From: Hymenolepis diminuta
Lineage: Eukaryota; Platyhelminthes; Cestoda; Cyclophyllidea; Hymenolepididae
Assembly (NCBI GenBank): GCA_900708905.1
Contig: CAADRB010000020.1
Span: 1,196,626 to 1,260,625 of the forward strand
DNA length: 64,000 nt
Reading direction: 5' to 3'
Shown: positions 48,182-59,000 of the stretch, in pieces
How positions within the stretch are numbered: position 1 is the stretch's first letter
Layout: each line of letters begins with the position of its first letter
Made by a program: the position numbers and the translations under genes
Notes under the pieces: model-generated
What the model saw: only the letters and a program-made list of their open reading frames with translations
Told to the model about the DNA's origin: nothing
Database searches by the model: none

Positions 48182-50902
48182 TCATTTCTTGGCACTATCG
48201 AGTTTTCTCACTTTCAAGAAGAAGACAATAGCACCAACCATCATGGCGAGTATCATTCCACCAATCAGAATGTAAAAGACACCGGATAGGTTGATGAGAG
48301 CCAGAGGCTCGCTTGATTGTTGTTCTCCACCTTGCAAACATTCGCCTTTCTCAATCCACCATTCCTTGTACAACTTCGCCAGCACCTGATTCTCTCTCAA
48401 ACGCAGAATAACATCAGTTACATGCTCCTTGAATATCCTCATTTCTGGTTTGTTTGATGGTAGTCCAACAGCATATGCCTTGCTTCCAAATACACTACCA
48501 ACCATCATAGTATCACATGGTTGTCTGTGATTGATATATTCAATCATCTTCGACTCTGCGACAAAAGTATATGACTTTGTTCGAACGCGTTCGAATCCCG
48601 CTTCCAGTGTGGGAACATACACCGATGGGTCCTTTTCCATTCTCTTGAATATTGTCCTATAGAGATTATCTTTGGCGTGAGTAAAGAAGTCCTTTGTAGC
48701 TCCTGAATCCAGGGTTCCAATTTGAATTGGCAAGTCCTTCTTTTCTGCAAAGTCCTTGATAGAATTAATTGGGGAAATCAGGCGTTCAACTGATAGTGCG
48801 GCAGCCAGATTTGCAGTGTAATAAGCCATCACAACGAGACATACATACCTCCAGATACTAGCAAAAACACGCGCACCGGGAGAAATAGGAAAAATATCAA
48901 TACCCTGATGTACGAATGAGGCCACAGAAAACCAAATACAATTTCCGAGGTTAAAACCCAGCGCCGGGTTAGCAGGTTTTCTTTCTTTGGGAGAAATTGC
49001 AGCTATGAGACGTAAGCCCAAGCTGACAATTATCGTGGCTGCTGCCATTCTCAACCATACTTCATTCTTTAGAGGTGAAAGAAAACTGAACATCCCTGGC
49101 TTTGTCTTTCCAGGTTTGCGGATAATGAGAGCCAGACCAAAATTCATAAAGGGCTCTGAAAAATCAATAACTTTTGCTCGCATTGTGTTCATTGTCAAGG
49201 GGGCAATAATCAAGTCTGCTTCGTCCCGGAGTATTTCTCCAACCATACCATTCCATTCACCAGTGTCTGGGTCAATGACACCGAATTTGTTGTCTTTCAC
49301 TAGATGCATTTCGTAATTCAGGTTTAGCTCACTGAAAATGTAATCGGCAAGATCTTTGCAATATCCCACGAAGTTATCTCGACCAGCTTTCGCATCGCTT
49401 ACCTCCGGACTAGCAGGCATTATGAAGGGTTTAGATAAAACTGTCACAACACGAAGGGTCTTATTGCGTAAACGATAAATTTCCAAGAGATTGTTATAGG
49501 TTATAGGCTCAGACATTCTCTCCCTTAATCCAGCATATGGCATTCTATTCGAGAATCCCAAATTTGTGGACATTGACGGTAGGACCCACCCAGAGTGTCG
49601 ACTCCACTTGGCAATAGTTCGCTTCCTTTTCTCGCCAAAGACTGTTGATAGAAGAAGATTATAATCCGTCCTTTGACATGTACCCTCGTCAAATTTAATG
49701 AGACCCGTTTGTCCAATAATCTCTGTTGTTGTTAACCATGATTTTACTCTTGGTCCAGGTTGCCATCTTTGAATAAATGAATCACTGACCAAGGTCCCGG
49801 AGGAGGTGAAACATTTTGATTTGATTGTGGAATCTCGACCCTTCCACAAACCATTATCAACTACTTTCTTGAGGCTTCTTCCAACTTCAAGAGCATCCAT
49901 GATTGAGGCAATAGTATGAAGTGGTGTTTGAGCATCTTTCCATTCCGCAGCAAATTTGACTACTACATCATTCTGATAATCCAAGAAGTGAAATCCTCTG
50001 AAAGTGACCCCACTTTGACGATACTCATCCAGATTGAGTTCATAAATATCAAAATCTACTAGAAGATAGCTATATTCCGATCGCATCATACCCATTCGTC
50101 TAAACCACGTTATAAGTGTGTTCAGTCTTTTGATGCCGGATAATGATAGGCTGTTTTTGGGCTTTCCCATATCAATTATTACATTTCTCTCGGACTTTAA
50201 AGATAAGTATGCATCAATAGACTTCAGGGTTGAATGCATTACTTCGTCGTCATTAACATCAATATGTCCACTAACAATGGGGGGTTGAGTTTTAAAAGCT
50301 GGTTTTCCGGAAGGAGGTCTAGGAATTGAACTCCCTGGTAAAATATCAAGATCAGTAATCTTTTGATTAATGAATTGAAGTCTTTTAAAAGCATCCATTG
50401 ACCCGTAGAGATAAGCAAAGGAGTTCCATTGCCAAGTTGTAATATAATCAATAAGAGGTTGAGTGATATCGGGTCGAACGGAGAAGAGTTTACATCCACT
50501 GTCTACCAGATTTCCTAGAGGATGTTCAAAAATAGGAGGAATTTCATCCCAAGTAATATAAGGATAGCCAAATGTCGACGAAAGAGATTGAAAAAGAGGA
50601 GCCACCGGAGAAGGAAGAATTCCAATCAAAGCAGCTCGTTCAACAGCCAAAGCACGACAGTAGCCAGAGAGTACGGTATAACCACGATTCTCCTGAATTC
50701 TCTGAATCGCCGGAGACTCTCTATAACGCTGAGCTAGTCGACGAATTACACCAACCAGTTGGGATTTTCCTCCAGAGGCAGTAATATTTCCAGTGGGGGT
50801 ATCAAGTATTATGGTAACACCTCGACTATTGTTTTCCGCAGAGTTGATGAAGGGAGGAAAAAATACTAGAAGGGCTAAAAGCGAGCTTTTAGTAAAGAGC
50901 AT
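48182..50902 (-). CDS. Ionotropic glutamate receptor subunit (AMPA/kainate type), single exon
   Basis: Ligand-gated cation channel subunit at the plasma membrane, 906 aa in one uninterrupted exon. Residues 1-22 are a signal peptide. The amino-terminal domain runs to about 480. Ligand-binding lobe S1 is about 483-600, with PLTMNTMR keeping Pro568, Thr570 and Arg575 of the glutamate site. M1 is about 613-636 and the pore loop about 652-675. M3 is about 684-706 (AYYTANLAAALSVERL; the usual start of the motif is SYTANLAAF). S2 is about 707-865, with SGATKDFF and Glu783 in VAES. M4 is about 871-896, followed by a short KK-ending tail. The residue at the Q/R editing position is His665 (FVHQG), not Gln or Arg. 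The start is the ATG directly before the signal peptide. AATAAA follows the stop. The absence of introns in a gene that normally has many suggests retroposition or intron loss. Subtype (AMPA versus kainate) is not settled. Confidence 0.96.
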   Translation of the reverse strand: MLFTKSSLLALLVFFPPFINSAENNSRGVTIILDTPTGNITASGGKSQLVGVIRRLAQRYRESPAIQRIQENRGYTVLSGYCRALAVERAALIGILPSPVAPLFQSLSSTFGYPYITWDEIPPIFEHPLGNLVDSGCKLFSVRPDITQPLIDYITTWQWNSFAYLYGSMDAFKRLQFINQKITDLDILPGSSIPRPPSGKPAFKTQPPIVSGHIDVNDDEVMHSTLKSIDAYLSLKSERNVIIDMGKPKNSLSLSGIKRLNTLITWFRRMGMMRSEYSYLLVDFDIYELNLDEYRQSGVTFRGFHFLDYQNDVVVKFAAEWKDAQTPLHTIASIMDALEVGRSLKKVVDNGLWKGRDSTIKSKCFTSSGTLVSDSFIQRWQPGPRVKSWLTTTEIIGQTGLIKFDEGTCQRTDYNLLLSTVFGEKRKRTIAKWSRHSGWVLPSMSTNLGFSNRMPYAGLRERMSEPITYNNLLEIYRLRNKTLRVVTVLSKPFIMPASPEVSDAKAGRDNFVGYCKDLADYIFSELNLNYEMHLVKDNKFGVIDPDTGEWNGMVGEILRDEADLIIAPLTMNTMRAKVIDFSEPFMNFGLALIIRKPGKTKPGMFSFLSPLKNEVWLRMAAATIIVSLGLRLIAAISPKERKPANPALGFNLGNCIWFSVASFVHQGIDIFPISPGARVFASIWRYVCLVVMAYYTANLAAALSVERLISPINSIKDFAEKKDLPIQIGTLDSGATKDFFTHAKDNLYRTIFKRMEKDPSVYVPTLEAGFERVRTKSYTFVAESKMIEYINHRQPCDTMMVGSVFGSKAYAVGLPSNKPEMRIFKEHVTDVILRLRENQVLAKLYKEWWIEKGECLQGGEQQSSEPLALINLSGVFYILIGGMILAMMVGAIVFFLKVRKLDSAKK

Positions 50903-53900
50903 GCTGGCGATCTGAACTCAAAAGGCGAAAAATTCGGCCAGCAACTCGAAGTGGATAGAGCGTGCGCACTCAACGCAACGCTCAGATTGGTTTAGCCGAG
51001 CATCGACCCAGTAGTCGGAATAACACCGTGTGGTTTACTAGTAAACTGCGCGATTTTTCAAAGTAAGGTAGAGATAGCAGTAAACTTTCATGGGATCACC
51101 GTATTTGTCTTGGTGGCTTGACCAATGAAACATTTCCTGCCAAATCCAAACCGCCAAGAGGGATAAGTAAAAGATAAGCGTTCTTGCTGGGGTAAGTCAA
51201 TAGTAGTCAATGATTTCTACCACATATTACTCGCAAAAAAACCGTACTAAAATACCTTAAAAAGTGTTTGTAGAATCAAGCTTTGTTAATGCTATTTCAG
51301 GTTAGTTGGAGTGAATTAGCGTGTTGGAGCACTAACTATATAAAATCAGTTATTCGAACGTCCCGGGAATGCATGGTCAAATCATAAGGATTTCAAGATC
51401 TCTGACATATATGGCTGAATACTGAAGATAGGGTTAGCGAACAGAAAAAGTTTGATAGTCGTAATTAAAGCTCACAGGCAACATTCGGGCATCTCACTTA
51501 CTCGTCACATCAAATGCATTCGAGCCGTCAAGGTAAGCGGATATAATTAAAGTGGCTGTGGGCGACAAAACGAATTGAGTAAATCAATACAGGCTTGATA
51601 AAAGTGAGACAGTATAAGCAGGGAATTAATATGTCGGACAAACGAAGTTTATTACGCGATCTACAGAACAATTGTAAAGTTACTCTTCGTTCAAAATAAT
51701 GAATTATCTAACTACTAATCCATTGTTTTATAAAATGGAACACGAGAATGTAAATAGCAATGGTTTTATTAGAAAATCGAATTGTACGTTAGAGTTCACT
51801 TGCTGTTTTTTGAGATTTCACTATAGAATCAGTGGCCTTGAGTTTTGCAATATAGATCTTGGTTCTTTGCGTCTATCTGAGTATGTAGCGCCGTAAAGAT
51901 CCTCCATTATCTTTACACTTAAAAATTTGATCTTCGAAGGTCAAAGTGTGTCGATAACTTGACAAGTTTATGTAAAATTCGGGAGATTTTTGAAGGAGAA
52001 ATTAATTTTCAATTTCCTTTTTTTCCTAGAAACCAATCACATGTGAAGGCTAGAACAGAGTCTCCTTAAATCCAAGTGTTCAAGTTAAAATTCATCATCT
52101 GGTCGATAGGATCAGAATACGCATCATTATTCAATGCGTTTTGGGAAAGAAAAAGCCATGTCTAAACAGATCTAAAAGGAAGAATTAAGTGTTTCCTAAC
52201 AGAAATATGTTTTGTTTTTAAGTCTGAGTCATCAATTTATCTTTTAGTGAGGCAGGTATAAATTCAATTAGGACGAAGACTGATATTGACGAATGAGGAT
52301 ATGTGTATTTAACCCCAAAAACAACATTTAGAAAGAAAGTAAACACTGTTTCCCCTTTCCAATGAATTCCTTTTGTTAATGTTCTATCACAAATTTAAGA
52401 AACAAATTGAAACAAAATTAAATTGAAAGTTGAGTCTCAGACTGTTTGTTACATTTATGTAAGGAGCGAGCAAGGAGAAAAGCCTGAAGTGTGAGTTGAA
52501 ATGCCTGTTAAAAGGGCATCATTGGAGAAAATTTGCTACTACTTCTTAGCCTCTACGAACTTTACTACAATGTTAACAAAGGAACAAGACAGAGACTGAC
52601 CGGACATATATAGGAGACCTGGAGAATTAAGATGACAGCTGATCATGGGTAGGGGCAAGTTTATCATATAAAGACAAAAAGGCATAAAATTTGGGGTTTT
52701 CTCAAGTTATGAGGAATTTAATAGACATCAGCTAAGCAAAGAAAAGTTACACTTAGTTCTAGTATGTAACAGAGGAAAGACAGAAACTGTTATGACCGCG
52801 GGAGCATGGATAATGACCCAGCCTCAATAACGCCTTAATTTCGAGAGGGTTGTCATCAAAGGAGATACGTGTGCCCTTCCTTCCAACTTTATGAATTAGG
52901 GAGAAGTGAATTGACCAAATTTTGGCAAAAAATTGTGCATGATGCATTTAATAAATTTTATTCCTTCCCCAAGGTCTGCAGCTGGTAAATTAATTGAATT
53001 TAACTGAAAATCGGAAGGGAATTCTTGGGAAGAGGGACCACACGAATTCATATTTTGCCAAAATTGTCTAAGGAACCTATCTTGAAATTTAAAATGTCTA
53101 ACCATTGTACTTGCAACCTGTATTCTTAATAATAGATAGTAAGTGTATGACGGCGCTCCTTTTGAGAGCAAAGAATTGCAAATTTGTCTTCTTTTAACCT
53201 TTCTCGAAATTTATTTATTTAAAAAGCCAATATGAAGTTGAGCTGCCTCCGCAATATCGCTAGACGACCACTATAGTTGCCTTAGATCCCGTGAAATTGC
53301 GTAGAGAAAATAAAGGAACTCGTTAGGTACCTCAAAATCAATTTTTTAACGAAACGATGGCCTTATAAAGTGGTAACGGTTTTTTATATAATTGGCTGTT
53401 AAAGGTTATCAATAACTTTGAAGATAGTTTTGTATATTCGAGGGCTGTCTAATCTGACTATCTTTCCATTGATACTTGAAGGTTATATATCTCAGATAGT
53501 GATTACATTTCCCATTTCAAATGGTGTTTGATGATTTAATAAGAATGAAGACTAGAATGATCTTCCTGTAACACTACGAGCAATTCCTGGCCAGTGATTA
53601 AATAGACTGAAAACTAATTATTCATGCTACAGTAGCATAAATTGTTACCTAAAAAATTAGTGTGAGAAGCATGAAAGAATGCCTGATTTGAATATCACAC
53701 TAGATTCAAATAGTAGGTATGAATTGATGATTGATTAATGATGAATGATGAAAACCATTCCATTATGCACTGTCTAATTGGCTTAATTAATCCTACGATA
53801 TTATGGCTATTTATGCCTTCAAATGAATAAGCATCATTTTAAATTAAAGAAAATCTTGTGTAGATGTTCAGATAGGCCGAAGGTGAAATAGACTTTTCAA

Positions 53901-56010
53901 CCATGTATTAAATAATAATATGCTAAAAAGTTCAGTCTATTACTAAGTCCAATATAAATCTATCTTATCATTAAATTAATCAGTTAATGGTCGTACTACT
54001 GTTAAAATTTGAACATAAAGATGTATAACTCTGAATAAAACAGTTGCCAAATATCGAAGAAGGTGAAGTATGAACAAGTATTTCTTTAAAAGGGATGATA
54101 TCTTTCGAGCTCAAGTTACAATTTACAATTTGTCCTTAGCACCTTCAGGAAACGCGGGGTGTTCATTTCTGTTAGAGAATAGTTTTCAAGTTGATTGAAC
54201 TAGAGTTGCAATGATTTTAATAAATGGAGATTCGAAGTATTCTCTGACTTCATAGTCACATGTTTCACAATCCAGATACAATTTGTACGATGCTGGAGGA
54301 AAGCTAACATCAGAAATTTGCTCGAATTTATGGAACGAATGGTTGCATCACTTCCGTCTTCACTTCAGTAGAGCGTTTAGCTTGTACAAGCCAAGATTTA
54401 CCATTTTTTAATCTGTCAACGTTTTCAACTTAACAGAACTTACTGAGTTAACTTTTGGAATCTGTTTCAGTAAAATGCAAGAAGCAAAGCCTTACTAACT
54501 AAATAACTTTCTTAACCTATTTTTAACTTATTGACATTGATGTGTGCATATTCAAGGTCGTCGTTCAAGGGTGGAGAGGCTATAATCGCCATCGGTATTA
54601 TAGATATCTCCTTAATGATTTGTTCATGCTTATCTAATGCTTCCTATTCCAATTATTTTTCCCATTCCCAGTTTACATGTAAATCTCCGATGTCCAAATA
54701 CTTTCATATGTGACTTATCTACGTTAGCTCCATCGATGATCAGATTTCCCCTGAGTCGCTACAAAGTAGGTGGCATCTGAGGTTAGTGGCCTCATCATAA
54801 GAATTTTATGATTCTATTTTATCTAGTAAATCTAATAAGATCCAACCTTCCTTTCTTTTATGATCGCTGAAAGGTACTAATAAACAACATGTAAAAGTGC
54901 GACTTATCAACTAAAGGTAGTGATACGCATATCTGTTCCATTTCCTACAAATTTTAGCACACCTGCAGGTGTTTTTTTTAAATAGTAATTGTACCGATTT
55001 TCTATTTTTATTCGTGTGTCTGTGTGAGTTCCTGTTTAATTCAGGTGCGTCCGTATTCTTATCGATTTTCTACTGGTCGTTCTTATGCTATGGATTTTAC
55101 TCAAAATAACTCAAATGGTGAATAGACAAGCACAGTTCGACCCATGCTTTCTGCGGTATTATTTTCCGAACCCCATTAGGAGAAGCGTTACCAACGTTTA
55201 ACCGTTCTTAGGAGAAACACGTTCTATCACCTCTCTTGTTAGCCAGCATTAACCAGGGCAGTTGGTTACCCACATCACTGAATGTGCACCGATGGCATCG
55301 ATCATGTGACCTCTGATCTAGAATATGCGCACGTTGACCACTGGCACATTGTTATTCTGCCAGACAAATTCATTTACTTTTAGTCTCCATGTAATCATCT
55401 AACTGTATGTAACAAGAGCCGAGCCATATTCTCTTACCGAAATTGTCATTAGGCTAAAAGAAGGAATTTCACCTCAATATAGCACTTTTTGCATTCTAGA
55501 ATAATACACTTCATTTCATATTTACGTAAATGAAGAAGAAATTAAATCATTGAAGGGAAAGTTAGGGGGAAAGAGAGAGGGTGAGAGAAACAGAAGGAAA
55601 AAAAGTCAAATAAATGCTGATTGTGTACAGCGCATTGAAATATTAAATTAAAATTAGAACGCCATTAGTAGTATCGATGAATTCGCGTAGGCTTGGGATT
55701 GAAAGAAGAATGGGTTCAGTGCATAAAGCAACGCAAATTAAGCTTTCGAAAACAAGGAGAGAGAATGAGTGAGTCTGAGGTCGTATTTATTCATTTGTTG
55801 AGATCACTACGGGGGTTGTTGAGCAATAGTAGGCCTGTGTTCGTTCACATACTGAAATTGTGTTTGAAAGACACCAAAAGAAGACCCGCGCGAAAGTAAA
55901 ATAGGGAGAGGAACGAACACATCGAGGCATAAAGCGATGCTGTTGCATTTTGTTTTAGAAGCAGCGGGAAGGAGGGAATCGAACATCACGAAAAGGAGGG
56001 GGGAATCCCT
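50903..56010. other. Intergenic region between obscurin-like 3' end and glutamate receptor 5' end
   Basis: No coding exon was recognised. It contains a SINE-like copy at 55200-55355 and a possible polyadenylation signal (AATAAA on minus, 55786-55791) about 220 nt after the obscurin-like stop. The promoter of the glutamate receptor should lie just above 50902, but no clear TATA box was seen. Confidence 0.6.
55200..55355 (-). repeat. SINE-like family A, best copy
   Basis: Read on the minus strand it begins CCAGTGGTCAACGTGCGCA (similar to a tRNA A box region), then AGAGGTCACATGATCGATGC (B-box-like), then CATCGGTGCACATTCAGTGA, TGTGGGTAACCAACTGCCCT and GGTTAATGCTGGCTAACAAG. Related copies occur at seven or more places in both orientations. 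A tRNA-derived SINE is the best reading; no tRNA cloverleaf was verified. Confidence 0.55.
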
Positions 56011-59000
56011 TTAAACCGTCGAAAGGGGATCTGTCTCATCGGAAAATAGGGGAACCACTCCGTAGAGGTTTTCTGTCGGTCGGAAGACGCGCACGTACTT
56101 GGAGGGAATCGTGTTTGACGTCAGCTGCTTTACAATATCGGTCTTGAGACTGAACCAATCATTTTCAAGCCAGAAATCTAGCGATCCTCGGCTCCTGGTC
56201 AACAGAAATAAGGTGATCAGAAAAGGGTAGATAACATTCAAACGGAAAAGAATGCCGAAATTCAACGTACATTGGCTCCGCTTGTAACGTATTGTAGACA
56301 AATCGTCTACCCCATTTTGAAAGCTGTTTAATGGCTTTTAGATTGACAAGAGGTCTATTGAGTTGTCGATATCCTCCTTGAAGTGCAATCACGGAACTCT
56401 TGTGAGACCTTCGACTAGGTATTTCTGTTTCTGGAGCATCTGCAGAACCACCAGTCGGTGTGGGTGTTCTGGAAGATTGACGATCGGGTATGAATGTGGA
56501 ATAACTCTCTGCCAGCAACCTACAAAATGTCAAAGATCAGGTACTCGCGTATTGATTAAACACTATTGTATATTAATTTTATAGGTAGTATATTGACTTA
56601 CAGGAAGTAGGCGAAGACACCGACGCTCCATAGATCCGATAGAGCATTGCAGTTGTCACCACTGTCCAGTTCGGAAGCTTCAACAGAATCATAATCAATA
56701 AAATGTTGCAAAAATTAACAGAACTCCTAATCATTCTGTCAACCTATCAATTGACTTTGCCCTCTCCTAAATACTATTTGTTTACCTTTGTAATTGAGAA
56801 AAGTGCCATAAATGTGCTTGCATTTGCATAATAGTACAGGGATATTGATATTGAACTATAGGATTTCTGCTTTCTTCATACTGTGTCTAAGCAACTGCAG
56901 CCACAGTATTGCTTTTCTTTTATCATTAACGGTCTATTAACCATAATATTAAAGGTCCAAAAGCACATGAGAATGCGATTCCAACTCAATACGGAAACGA
57001 AACCAACCGGTGAAGCATGCTGCCATTTTTTCAAAAGGTTCCACCGGTTCAACACCAGTGAGAACAACATCTGGCAATGTAGAGGTCCTCCTAGCTGCAT
57101 GGACGTTGTCAAAGTCCACACGTCCATGCAGTCGTCCATGGAAAGCAGTGTGGAGCCATCGTAGGGCAGAAAGAAGTTGGTGAACCCATCGTGACACGCT
57201 GAATTCTGTATACTCTCCTCGGGCCAAGAGAACATCAAGTAGGGGTCCTCCCGGTGCCCATGCTGAAAGTCCAACCCCGGCAGTTGGTTTTGCCGCATCA
57301 TTGGCCATCCATCCGAGACAAAGACCCTGAGGTAGGAGACTAGGCGTTCGAACACCAAATTGTTGGGTGAATAAAGATGCGCCTGAAAGACAGGATGAGA
57401 GATGAGCAAAACGTCTGAGTGACTCATTAAAAAATTTTGATTTTTCACATATACCTCCTTGTCCTGCAGATGCAGATGTTGCCGCAGCAGATCTGAGCAG
57501 GGTGAGTAGGAGAGTTTGTTGTCTAGCCTTTGCTTCCGACGGATCTCCTGGTCCTACATCATGAAGACGGGTTATTCTTGCAACCATGAAGGCAGGTAGT
57601 CCAATAGGCTGCTTTTCTGGTCGTTGATTTGGAATACTACCTCTTTCCACCAAGGCAGGATGACATCTTAGAAGAACCATGAGGTGAGAAGTATTGCCAA
57701 ATGCTCCCCTATAAAGGAAAATGATCAGTCAGTATTTTTTAAATAGTAAGAATATTTATGTATCAAGTGGCAACCTTGAAATAAGACCCTCCGTTCGACA
57801 AAGCATTTTAATAGCTTCAAGGTGGGGAAACAGTCCACCAGTTTGAACCATCTCTTTCATAACTCCTGAAGGTGGGGGCCGTTTAAAAGCTTCATGTTCC
57901 TTGTCACCAGCCTTTGATGTAGCAGTCGAGGACATAGCCTCTGGATGGTCGCTAAGACCGAAAGGATGTGCAGCTTGTCTCCACTGGAGCATCCAGTCGC
58001 GTTCTTCCTCTGGTAGAGGGATTTTAGATGTTTGACCTGAGTGAAGGCGGAACTCTGAAGAGGCAATACTGTAGGGACTCCAACCCACAGCATTTCGAAC
58101 ACAAACACGAACTCGATAAGCCTGATCAGGTTCCAGATCGGTGATCAGAAATCGTCTATCCACCGTGTAGCCAACGGTCCTCCAAGCTGATGCTATTGGC
58201 TTGGCATCTGTTAGAAAATTGTAGAGATTTAAGTATAAAGTAATTAATAGTTCTGGTTAAAGTTGAGACATTCACCAGGATATTTAACATCTACACGATA
58301 AATAAAGTCTTCAAGACTGTCATCGTTTCCACAAGACCATCCAACGAGTACTTCTGTCGACGCAGATTGTAGAATTCCAGGCCGACCTGGTGGATTAGGT
58401 GGTTCTAAAATGAGGAATATAATCAAATTTTCTAATAAACTGTATAGCTAAAAGGTAGATAAGAGGCTTCAGCATCTAACCAGGAAGCAGGATTCTGGCC
58501 CTTGTTTTCGCTTTTCCGGTCCGAGCTCTTACGACACATTCCACAATCTTTCCAGCCATTCCACGTTCAGCGTCATCTAGCCTCAGCCACAACCAGCCAC
58601 CAGGTTCAGCACCGAGTGCAACACCAGGGGATTCAGAGAGAAGACAACCAGAGAGGTACCAGGCTGCTGCAACACCACTGCCTCCTGCTGCACAGCCAAG
58701 GTCATATCCCTCTAATCCGAGGGCTTCTAGGTCCTTGCGAATATCGCCGCGTAGATAGAGTTCTGGAGCTGGCAGACGTGGTGGGTTGGCAATCTGACAG
58801 GAGAAGAATACACTATTTGTTGCGGGATCAATTCGGCTGTCTCGTAGAGGATTCGCAAACACAGGAGCTGTAAATAAATAAATTGAGATCATCACTATAG
58901 AAAAAGGACCGGAAGATAGAAATTAGTTTCCTGCAATACCGATGACATGAAACTGGTACATGCTATAAAGAATATCTCACCAAGTTTATTTGTCGATTTG

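Noticed and set aside
48987..49316. 109-codon plus-strand ORF inside the glutamate receptor gene
   Set aside because: It is antisense to the conserved channel coding region (M1 and ligand lobe) and has no recognisable motif of its own; a shadow of a real gene.
57008..57382. Extension of the kinase 2 exon through to the ORF end at 56949
   Set aside because: A donor at 57008 (ACCG then GTTGGT) joins in phase to ASELDSG at 56677, restoring the expected APE-like segment; reading on would put a stop inside the kinase domain.
58502..58873. 123-codon plus-strand ORF opposite the Ig domain exon
   Set aside because: Antisense shadow of the Ig-domain exon, which has matching splice sites and phase on the minus strand.
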